The notes beneath the pieces are model-generated. The model had not been told where the DNA came from. It was given only the letters and a program-made list of their open reading frames with translations, and searched no databases. DNA of 64,000 nucleotides from Vibrio mimicus (GTDB lineage Bacteria; Pseudomonadota; Gammaproteobacteria; Enterobacterales; Vibrionaceae). Shown in pieces: positions 54,692 to 62,267 of this stretch (its first letter is position 1; each line of letters starts with the position of its first letter). A program made the position numbers and the translations under genes. The DNA lies in NCBI RefSeq assembly GCF_019048845.1, contig NZ_CP077425.1:558001-622000 (forward strand). Reading direction: 5' to 3'.

Positions 54692-55684
54692 ATGAAAAAG
54701 ACAGCAATGGCAGTCGCCGTTCTTTCCGCAGTGGTATCAGGTTCGACTTTGGCAGCAACCGTTTATGATGCTGAAGGCACCTCTCTAAACGTTGGTGGTC
54801 GTTTAGAGTTTCGTGGTGATTTCGGCGGCGCAAACATCAGCGGCAAAGAAATTGAAGGTTCAATGCAAAACAAGAGCCGTATGCGTTTGAATATTGCGGG
54901 TGAAACCGAGCTTTCTTCCAGCCTCAAAGGTTTCGGGTTCTGGGAAGCAGAGCAAACCGTTAAATCCTCTGCTGACAACGAGGCAAATAGCAGCTTCAAA
55001 CAACGTTATATGTACGCTGGTATGAAAGGTGACTTCGGCGCAGTGTCTTTTGGCCGCCAAAATACAGCTGGTGTGCAAATCTCCGATATGTCTGATATCG
55101 CCACCTTTACTGGTGACCAAAAAGCCTTCATCAACTCAGGCAATGAGCAAGTAAACAATACATTCCTTTACGCCTACAACATGGATGCCCTCAAACTGAA
55201 AGCAAGCTACATTGCAGGAGAAGCTAAAGATACTGATGGCTATGGTATCTCTGGTATCTATTCTCTACCGTTTGGTCTGGACATTGGTCTTGGTTACTCA
55301 GGTAACGACAACGGTGTAGGGGCTGGCTCTGCTGACCAAATCATCGCAGGTTTAGGCTACACCTTCGATGCGTTCTACTTAGGCGCGACATACACTTCTG
55401 GCGACATCGATGACAAAACGAAAGAAGAGTTCGATGGCGTCGAAGTTTCTGCTCAATACAAATTTACTAAAGAGTTCCGTGTGATTGCGGCTTACCAAAA
55501 CCGTCAAACGGAGCTGAGTAATGTTAAGACCGATGAATCCGATTTCTTCGAACTGACTGGCCGTTATGACTTCAACAAAAACTTCCGCTCTTACGTTGCG
55601 TATATGCTGAACAATTTGGATGACGACAAAGTTGGCTACAAAGTAGAAGATACCATTCGTCTTGGCTTACGTTACGATTTCTAA
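54692..55684 (+). CDS. Outer-membrane porin (OmpU/OmpC-like)
   Basis: A 330-residue general porin with a signal peptide ending GSTLA before ATVYDAEGTSLNVGGRLEF and a C-terminal aromatic strand ending LGLRYDF. The alternating beta-strand pattern and the constriction-loop region (QISDMSDIATFTGDQKAF) fit 16-stranded Vibrio porins related to OmpU. It admits small hydrophilic solutes. The 296-bp region upstream (54396-54691) is AT-rich, holds no gene and probably contains the promoter; I could not fix the elements. Confidence 0.9.
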   Translation: MKKTAMAVAVLSAVVSGSTLAATVYDAEGTSLNVGGRLEFRGDFGGANISGKEIEGSMQNKSRMRLNIAGETELSSSLKGFGFWEAEQTVKSSADNEANSSFKQRYMYAGMKGDFGAVSFGRQNTAGVQISDMSDIATFTGDQKAFINSGNEQVNNTFLYAYNMDALKLKASYIAGEAKDTDGYGISGIYSLPFGLDIGLGYSGNDNGVGAGSADQIIAGLGYTFDAFYLGATYTSGDIDDKTKEEFDGVEVSAQYKFTKEFRVIAAYQNRQTELSNVKTDESDFFELTGRYDFNKNFRSYVAYMLNNLDDDKVGYKVEDTIRLGLRYDF

Positions 55685-55719
55685 TAACTCTGCCTTAACT
55701 CCTTAAATTGTCCTTGTTT

Positions 55720-55745
55720 GGCCAAGCGTAAGCTTGGCCTTTTTC
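55720..55745 (+). terminator. Terminator of the porin gene
   Basis: GGCCAAGC (55720-55727) pairs with GCTTGGCC (55732-55739) around a GTAA tetraloop, followed by TTTTT. Confidence 0.88.
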
Positions 55746-55969
55746 ATTGCAATATTTCGTTCTTGTAATACTCAAACGACTTGGTGTTGCAGGTAAACGA
55801 CAAGTAAGCGAGCGCCAATGAGCATAGATAACCAATGTCATTGAGATAAACGAACGTAGCCAATACCGCTGTAACATAGATCAGGCAGAGTATAAGCGAC
55901 CGCAAACATTGGTTTTCCATACATTACCACGTATGATTCAGCCCAACTTTTCGACCACTTGCTTGATTC

Positions 55970-56866
55970 ATGAGTATAAAACACCACCCAATCCAAGGTG
56001 CGCTTTGGATGCTGACTGCCGGTTTATCTTTCGCCGTTGTAAACAGTATTGCGCAATATGCCAGTATTGAATTTGGCCTCACCTCTACTACCGTAGCACT
56101 GGTTCAATACGCCATTGCGATTGTTGTCATCCTGCCTTATCTCAAAACATTGGGCATTCGTCAGTCTCTCCGTACACAGCGCTTTGGTGCACATTTGCTG
56201 CGCGTGTTTTTAGCCGTAATTGGAATTCAGCTCTGGCTATGGGCATTGGCCTACCCAGTGCCAATTTGGCAAGGCATCGCACTGTTAATGACTTCACCCC
56301 TGTTTGCCACCATCGGATCTGGATTGTGGTTACGCGAAAAAGTAGGCATGGCACGCTGGTTTGCTACCCTCACCGGTTTTATTGGCGCAATGATTATTTT
56401 AGAACCTTGGGCGGATGATTTTAACCTCGCCTCTTTACTGCCTGTGGGTGCGGCATTCTTTTGGGCATGCTACTCACTCATGGTGAAGAAGCTCTCAGCA
56501 CACGATTCTCCCTCCACTATGGTGGTCTATTTACTGCTGCTCATCACCCCATTTAACTTACTGCTTGCCCTCCCCGACTGGCAAATGCCAAGCGGCCAAA
56601 CCTTATGGCTATTGTTGATCGGTGCAGGTGTGATGACAGCCCTAGCACAATGGTCGATTGCTAAAGCCTATGCCGTTGCGGATGCCTCCTTCGTGCAACC
56701 TTTTGATCACGCCAAACTACCGCTTAACGTATTGGCCGGATGGCTAGTATTTGGATGGGTTCCACCAGGTCGCTTATGGCTTGGGGCTGCGATCATTGTG
56801 CTTTCTGTGGCATTCATTACCCAGTGGGAAACAAAAAAATCTCGCCGTGAAAGAAAAATGGCCTAG
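55970..56866 (+). CDS. EamA/DMT-family transporter
   Basis: A 298-residue membrane protein with ten helices in two EamA halves (GALWMLTAGLSFAVVNSIAQ at the start; second repeat begins near VGAAFFWACYSLMVKKL). Such proteins export metabolites or drugs. No clear ribosome-binding site precedes ATG 55970, so the start is uncertain. It ends 48 bp before a glutaredoxin-like gene that may share the transcript. Confidence 0.8.
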   Translation: MSIKHHPIQGALWMLTAGLSFAVVNSIAQYASIEFGLTSTTVALVQYAIAIVVILPYLKTLGIRQSLRTQRFGAHLLRVFLAVIGIQLWLWALAYPVPIWQGIALLMTSPLFATIGSGLWLREKVGMARWFATLTGFIGAMIILEPWADDFNLASLLPVGAAFFWACYSLMVKKLSAHDSPSTMVVYLLLLITPFNLLLALPDWQMPSGQTLWLLLIGAGVMTALAQWSIAKAYAVADASFVQPFDHAKLPLNVLAGWLVFGWVPPGRLWLGAAIIVLSVAFITQWETKKSRRERKMA

Positions 56867-56913
56867 AACCTTTCCTATCTTTTAATGAAAAGATTTGTAT
56901 GAGGAATACCTTG

Positions 56914-57531
56914 ATGACGACACCCATTAAAGTGACACTTTACCGCTGGGCTGGCAGTTTTGGCCCATTTAAAGTCAACATCCCTTGTGGGGAATGCACG
57001 CTGACTAAAGATATTTTGGCCGATACCTTTGCCAATGAATTGGCTGGCATTCCGATTGAATTGGAAGTAAAAGATTGGCTTTCTTACTGGTGGGAACCCT
57101 TGAAGCTAGGCGCATGGCATGCGCCGATTGTGGTGGTAGCAGGCAAAGTGATCAGCCAAGGCGAAGCACTCAACCGTGGTGTCCTCGTGCAATCTATCAT
57201 CAAAGAATGGGCGGAGCAGGACACTCTGCAAGGCAATATTGTCTTTGGTAAAGCTACATGCCCTTACTGTGTGAAAGCCAAGCAATTGCTCGACAATGCA
57301 GGAATTGACTATCGCTATCACGATGTAGTGAAAGAAAGCGCAGCACTGTACCGCATGATCCCAGAAGTGAAAGCGATCATTGGCGAAAAAACACCGGTTA
57401 CGGTTCCGCAAATCTGGTTGAACAGCCAATATATCGGTGGTTGTGACGCGTTAGAGAAATGGTTGAAAGACAATCCCCACTCCGTTCCTGATAATGTGGT
57501 TGAGCTAGAAAGCACACGTGTAGCTCCATAA
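56914..57531 (+). CDS. Two-domain glutaredoxin-like protein
   Basis: A 205-residue protein. Residues 1-105 form an atypical thioredoxin-fold-like domain (RWAGSFGPFKVNIPCGECTL, ending at a HAPIVVVAGKVIS segment); residues about 110-190 are a dithiol glutaredoxin with active site CPYC, a TVPQIW cis-Pro and GGCDALEKW. The N-terminal CGEC is a second Cys pair. The fused partner is not one I can name. GAGGA is well placed for ATG 56914 rather than 56899. Confidence 0.78.
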   Translation: MTTPIKVTLYRWAGSFGPFKVNIPCGECTLTKDILADTFANELAGIPIELEVKDWLSYWWEPLKLGAWHAPIVVVAGKVISQGEALNRGVLVQSIIKEWAEQDTLQGNIVFGKATCPYCVKAKQLLDNAGIDYRYHDVVKESAALYRMIPEVKAIIGEKTPVTVPQIWLNSQYIGGCDALEKWLKDNPHSVPDNVVELESTRVAP

Positions 57532-57563
57532 TCCAAAATTGTCGTTATCCAAATCAGCCAAAC

Positions 57564-57597
57564 AAAAACGCCCCACAAATCTGTGGGGCGTTTTTCT
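57564..57597 (+). terminator. Terminator of the glutaredoxin-like gene
   Basis: A 14-bp stem (57564-57577 with 57582-57595) around the core CGCCCCACA/TGTGGGGCG, 4-nt loop, then T tract. Confidence 0.92.
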
Positions 57598-57663
57598 TCG
57601 CCAACGGTTTTTGGTCTCGCTTCAGCCTGCAAAAATGCCACTTGAAAGCCTTAACCAAGCGAA

Positions 57664-57810
57664 CTATTGACTGAATTTTTGACGTATTCTCTGCAATAAA
57701 GAACGCTTTTTCGTTTTGGTTTTGGTTTTGGTTTTGCCAAATTGAGCTTGGTGTATCGCTTGCTTAGCGATCAATTGACCAAGGTAAACCGAACCGAGTT
57801 CATTATTCAT
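57664..57810 (-). CDS. Small basic protein with KT repeats (48 residues)
   Basis: ATG 57810 opens a 48-codon frame: MNNELGSVYLGQLIAKQ, then KTKTKTKTKK and a basic tail RSLLQRIRQKFSQ. AGAGG lies upstream at suitable distance. The KT run is encoded by a hexanucleotide repeat. It could be a genuine small DNA- or RNA-binding protein or a fortuitous frame. No homologue is known to me. Confidence 0.5.
   Translation of the reverse strand: MNNELGSVYLGQLIAKQAIHQAQFGKTKTKTKTKKRSLLQRIRQKFSQ
57714..57736. repeat. Hexanucleotide TTTTGG microsatellite
   Basis: Three perfect TTTTGG units plus TTTTG in tandem (57714-57736). The unit is a multiple of three, so changes in copy number would keep the reading frame of the small minus-strand ORF. 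Confidence 0.85.
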
Positions 57811-57913
57811 AGCGCATGCCTCTGTGCTGTTGAGTAACATTTTGCGCTCAATATAACAGCGAAAAACAACAAAACAAGATCCAAGTCACGATTTTATGTA
57901 ATTAAATTACAAG

Positions 57914-58264
57914 TTAACTGCGTTTGGGTTGTTTGTAGGTTTTACCTGCCGCTTGATAAATCTCTTTTTGTTTAATATCGAAGAAACCTTCAAAGAACCA
58001 CGCAACAAATTTCACCACATCATCGCCTTCATTCATTATGTGTTCGACGTACTCTTGCTCTTCACCCTGTTCATCCACTTCAGTTGTCACATGGTAAATA
58101 CGTTGCTCGCCTTCCACTTCTGCTAAAGCAAACTGGCCAGAAAGTGACTGCGCCGCTTCGGCAATCGCTTCATCTTCACTGTTTTTCAGTAGCGTTAATG
58201 CCGCCGGTAAAGTGGTTTGCTCACATAAAAGTTTCACTAAAGATTCAAATTGGCTCTGCTGCAT
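57914..58264 (-). CDS. Hypothetical acidic protein
   Basis: A 116-residue soluble protein starting MQQSQFESLVKLLCEQTTLP, acidic in the middle (EVDEQGEEQEYVEHI) and ending with a basic tail (AGKTYKQPKRS). Strong GGGGAA precedes ATG 58264; the longer in-frame start at 58318 was rejected. No family recognised. Confidence 0.7.
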   Translation of the reverse strand: MQQSQFESLVKLLCEQTTLPAALTLLKNSEDEAIAEAAQSLSGQFALAEVEGEQRIYHVTTEVDEQGEEQEYVEHIMNEGDDVVKFVAWFFEGFFDIKQKEIYQAAGKTYKQPKRS

Positions 58265-58268
58265 GGTG

Positions 58269-58298
58269 TTCCCCGTAAAAAGTGCTTCCCCGTAAAAA
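58269..58298. repeat. 13-bp direct repeat in the leader of the acidic-protein gene
   Basis: TTCCCCGTAAAAA occurs at 58269-58281 and 58286-58298, 4 bp apart. On the minus strand this duplicates the ribosome-binding GGGGAA. The rest of the 308-bp gap 58265-58572 shows no gene. Confidence 0.75.
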
Positions 58299-58572
58299 TG
58301 AGCGCCGATTATATACACTTCTGCAATAAAACGTCAGCGAATCCTAGCTGCTGAAGCTGCATTGAATTTATGAAAGGCAAAACGTGTCTTCTCCACCCTA
58401 TTTAGAGCAAGTCAAAACAGCGAACTAGTATCATCACTTTCGGAAAATTCATAGCAAGATTGTTGTTCAAATTGCAACAGAGTTATTTGTTGTGGCGTAT
58501 ATATCAACAATAAACAGCCACATATAATCCAATCAGTTTTCAAAAACACCCTGAATATAATTGGAGAATTAA

Positions 58573-59625
58573 ATGAACAAACTAAAAACAATCAACCTTT
58601 CTTTGGTGATATCGGCAATATTAAGTGCAGCACCAGCAATGGCAGAAAGTCAATTTTTAGGTGATGAATATCAAGCAGGAAAAAATAAAGTTTCATTCCT
58701 CAGTGAAAATATACGTATTGCGGGTAACGTATTTCTTCCCCCTAATTACGATGAAAATAAAAATTATCGAGCGATTGTGGTTGTCACACCAGCGAGTGGT
58801 GTTAAAGAACAAACCGCTGGTATTTATGCAGAGAAAATGGCTAAAAAAGGGTTTATTGCATTAGCATTTGATCACCGAACTTACGGTGAAAGTGGCGGTT
58901 ATCCTCGTGGCATGGAAAACGCACCAATGAAAGTTGAAGACATAAAAAATGCTATTACATTTTTAAGTCATTTCCCTGGTGTTGATTCTGAACGAATTGG
59001 TTTATTGGGACTTTGTTCTGGCGCTGGCTATAGCCTCCAAGTCGCGACACAAGATACCCGATTAGACTCAGTAGCAACTGTAAGCGGTTTCGTTGATTTT
59101 ACTGATTACGGTATGGGAGGGGCGACTCAGTATATGGATGAACTCACGGGAAGTCCGGTCGAGCAGTACCGCCAACAAATTAAAATGGCGAGTGATGCAA
59201 GACAGAAATATTATGAAACTGGTGAAGTAGTACTAGTGGACGGTATTCCATCGATGGAAAAGGCCAAGACCATGAATGAATTTTGGGTTCGAGCTGCAGA
59301 TTACTATCGAAATCCTGAACGTGGTGGTGCCGCTGAAAATTATACCCCTCTGCGAGCGGCGATGTCCCTTGATACGCGATATGCTTTTAACCCATCTGAA
59401 AATATGGAACTGATTGGTGATACTCCATTTTTGGCTATAGTGGGAACCAAAGCACTTTCAGCTTATTTTAGTGAAGTAGCAGTAAAACGAGGCATTGAAG
59501 CAGGTAAAGATGCTCAGCTATTTAAAATTGAAGGAGCCCAACATTTTGATCTCTATGATCAAGAAAAATATGTTAATCAAGCAGTGAATAAATTAGATGA
59601 TTTTTTCTTAAAAACGCTGCGCTAA
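58573..59625 (+). CDS. Periplasmic alpha/beta hydrolase with Cys nucleophile (YcjY/dienelactone-hydrolase-like)
   Basis: A 350-residue secreted hydrolase with a signal peptide ending APAMA before ESQFLGDEYQ. The nucleophile elbow reads LGLCSGAG (Cys148, i.e. G-L-C-S-G as in dienelactone hydrolase and YcjY rather than GxSxG), the oxyanion region lies near FDHRTYGESGG, and a late His is in EGAQHFDLY. The substrate is unknown. The gene looks clearly more AT-rich than its neighbours (judged by eye), which may indicate horizontal acquisition. Confidence 0.8.
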   Translation: MNKLKTINLSLVISAILSAAPAMAESQFLGDEYQAGKNKVSFLSENIRIAGNVFLPPNYDENKNYRAIVVVTPASGVKEQTAGIYAEKMAKKGFIALAFDHRTYGESGGYPRGMENAPMKVEDIKNAITFLSHFPGVDSERIGLLGLCSGAGYSLQVATQDTRLDSVATVSGFVDFTDYGMGGATQYMDELTGSPVEQYRQQIKMASDARQKYYETGEVVLVDGIPSMEKAKTMNEFWVRAADYYRNPERGGAAENYTPLRAAMSLDTRYAFNPSENMELIGDTPFLAIVGTKALSAYFSEVAVKRGIEAGKDAQLFKIEGAQHFDLYDQEKYVNQAVNKLDDFFLKTLR

Positions 59626-59641
59626 TTCTTTATTGATAAGC

Positions 59642-59680
59642 AAAACCACCATTTTATTGCATCATTCAATGGTGGTTTTC
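59642..59680 (+). terminator. Terminator of the alpha/beta hydrolase gene
   Basis: AAAACCACCATT (59642-59653) pairs with AATGGTGGTTTT (59668-59679) across a 14-nt loop. Confidence 0.75.
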
Positions 59681-59790
59681 ATTTACCTTTGGAGATATAC
59701 GGCTTATCAACCATCACTTATCTCACTCTGAATATTATTGCTTCCAAGCAAATAGCAGTACACACATACCTCCACCGCTTGTGAAAAGAA

Positions 59791-61002
59791 TTATGTTGAT
59801 GCCTGTGCGATACTCGACTGTGAATATGATTTCTTAGTAAGAATTAACACAGTGAGCATAGTACCGCTGACCATAATGTAAAACACGCCCATAGCCATCT
59901 GAGTTGTCACCCAATGCTCCACTAAATAACCACCCAATAAGCCCGCGATCCCCATTTGAATTGAGCCAGAAAGTGCAGAAACAGAACCCGCTTGCGCTTT
60001 ATGCGGTGACAGTAACAGCGTTGTAGCCAATGGAAAAGAGATCCCCTGTGCGATACTGAGCCAAGTAAATGCCCAAATAAGGTTGAAAACAGAAAACTCA
60101 GTCAGCAATAACCAGAGGCCAGAAAACACCATCAAGCTAATTGCACAGGCAAGTAACTGGCGCACAGAAAAGCGAGAAGTCAACATATTCACCAATAGGC
60201 TTCCTACCAGTAAACCTGCTGAAGGTATGATTAGGGTAGAACCATAATCCGCTGCCGTCATTCCGAGCTGTTTTTGCAACAAGAAGGGAAGAATCGACAA
60301 TGTCACTAAACTGGCTAAATAGCTCAGCCAGTTATAACTCGCACTGCTGGTGACTTGGTGATTGGTCAGTAGTTTCACATAATTCATCACAATCCCACGC
60401 CACTGAACGCGCCGCTTCGGGTATGGCAGGGTTTCCGGCAGAATCAAAAAACCGAGCGTAAAAATTGCCCCGATATAGATCAGCACAAAAATAAACACCG
60501 ATTGCCAACTCAAATGATAGGCCATCCAGCCCCCGAGCACTGGCGCAATAATCGGCATGATCGACGCAGTAATCGACAAATACGAGAGCGCTTTGGTGAG
60601 ATGAAAACCATCATAGCTATCTCGCAACACACTACGCCCAAGTACCGAAGCACTGCCCGCCCCTAATCCTTGTAAAAGACGACCAAATTCAAGCGCTTGG
60701 AAGTGATCTGCCATCATCACACAAACGATCGTCCCAACCAGATAGATGCCTTGACCAAGCAAAAATGTGGGGCGTCTCCCTACCGCATCAGACAATGCAC
60801 CATAGAACAACTGAGAACCGCCAAAGCCCAACAAAAACAGAGTGACGAGCATCTGCGCACTCGCTTGATCCACCTGTAAATCGCGGCTAATCAGAGGCAG
60901 TGAGGGTAAATAAATACTCACACCAACTTGGCCTGTCGCGATGATCATCATCGCAAGTAGCATAGGGGTGCGGCGAAAACGAGAAGATGTTTGTGCGTTC
61001 AT
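59791..61002 (-). CDS. MFS drug/metabolite exporter, Bcr/CflA family
   Basis: A 403-residue protein with 12 helices. The Bcr/CflA pattern is seen in GQVGVSIYLPSLPLISRDL (helix 1), the motif-A-like loop ALSDAVGRRPTFL and LLQGLGAGSASVLGRSVLRD. It exports drugs or small metabolites by proton antiport. It is divergent from a LysR regulator, which is its probable controller. Confidence 0.88.
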   Translation of the reverse strand: MNAQTSSRFRRTPMLLAMMIIATGQVGVSIYLPSLPLISRDLQVDQASAQMLVTLFLLGFGGSQLFYGALSDAVGRRPTFLLGQGIYLVGTIVCVMMADHFQALEFGRLLQGLGAGSASVLGRSVLRDSYDGFHLTKALSYLSITASIMPIIAPVLGGWMAYHLSWQSVFIFVLIYIGAIFTLGFLILPETLPYPKRRVQWRGIVMNYVKLLTNHQVTSSASYNWLSYLASLVTLSILPFLLQKQLGMTAADYGSTLIIPSAGLLVGSLLVNMLTSRFSVRQLLACAISLMVFSGLWLLLTEFSVFNLIWAFTWLSIAQGISFPLATTLLLSPHKAQAGSVSALSGSIQMGIAGLLGGYLVEHWVTTQMAMGVFYIMVSGTMLTVLILTKKSYSQSSIAQAST

Positions 61003-61091
61003 AGCAGAGAGTCTATATTGGCAACTCTCATTTGATAATCTCGCAATTTGGAAATAAATTAGTTCCCAGTTGGAATGAATAAGGCAAAGAA

Positions 61092-61982
61092 ATGGATTGG
61101 ATCCAGAGCGTAAAAACCTACATCAAGGTGGTTGAAGAAGGTAGCTTCAATGGGGCAGCGCGCAAGCTCAACACCACCAGTTCTGCCATTAGTAAACGCA
61201 TTCACTGGCTTGAGGAACGTATTGGCGTACAACTGCTTAAACGTACTACGCGATCTGTCACTCAAACGGAAGCCGGCGCACTATTTTATCAACGTGCAAA
61301 AACGCAACTGGAAAGCTGGCAATCGGTAGTGGATGAAACTCGCTCCGTCAATCAAACTCCCGCGGGATTACTACGTATAGGTGCGACTCTGGCCGTTGGC
61401 TCTAAGTTTTTGATGCAGTATCTCGATGAATTTTTACAACGATATCCCGATATTCGTATTCAACTGATCACCACGACACCCGGGCAGTTACCTGAACTGC
61501 ATCTTGATCTCTTCATCAGCCGCGAGATAGAGCAGCTCAATTCACTCAGTTTTAAGGCTACGCCGCTGTTTGAGCATCAAGCTGGGTTTTATGCCTCTCC
61601 TAGTTATCTACAAAAGCAGGGCACCCCAAAAACATTACAAGAATTGACTCAACACAATGTGTTGTGTTGGGGGGAACAAACATTCCGAGAAGTGAAGAAT
61701 GCGCAAGGCAAGCGCATTACCTTAACGGGTAATTTTGCTACCACCAACCCTGAAGCATTATTTTATGCGGGGAAATCGGGAATGGGTGTCATTGTAACTG
61801 GCCACATCATGATTAAAGAGGAGCTAAAACAAGGAAACTTGGTGAGAATTCTACCGGATATCACTGTCGATGAAGCCACGGTATACGCTTACTATCCCAA
61901 ACTCGAATATCAGCACACTCGCACTCGACTCTTTGTGGATTATCTTAAAGAGAAGCTGACACACAGCAAAGCATTCACCTAA
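61092..61982 (+). CDS. LysR-type regulator divergent from the MFS exporter
   Basis: A 296-residue LysR protein. The helix-turn-helix lies at about residues 1-60 (VVEEGSFNGAARKLNTTSSA), followed by an effector-binding domain. Sequence style (MDWIQSVKTYIKVVEEGSF) fits the AaeR/DhmA-type group. It likely controls the divergent Bcr/CflA exporter 89 bp away. Confidence 0.88.
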   Translation: MDWIQSVKTYIKVVEEGSFNGAARKLNTTSSAISKRIHWLEERIGVQLLKRTTRSVTQTEAGALFYQRAKTQLESWQSVVDETRSVNQTPAGLLRIGATLAVGSKFLMQYLDEFLQRYPDIRIQLITTTPGQLPELHLDLFISREIEQLNSLSFKATPLFEHQAGFYASPSYLQKQGTPKTLQELTQHNVLCWGEQTFREVKNAQGKRITLTGNFATTNPEALFYAGKSGMGVIVTGHIMIKEELKQGNLVRILPDITVDEATVYAYYPKLEYQHTRTRLFVDYLKEKLTHSKAFT

Positions 61983-62267
61983 TATGCCCTGAAAATAGAA
62001 GAGAAGGCGTACACCATGGGCATGCCTTTTCTTTCCCAACCAAAACGTGCTGTATTAACCATTGTTAAAGATAACTTTAAGAAAAAATAATTCATTCATT
62101 TAAACTAACCAATTGAATTTGAATTCGATCTCATTTCTGATGCAAATTGGCTTTAGAATTTGTAGTGGAAAAAGCGCCAAGCCTCATCAATAGTAACTGT
62201 GTGCATATAAAATTTATTTCAAATAAACACATTCATTTGTCAGTCAAGGCTAAAAGAGATCAAAAGT

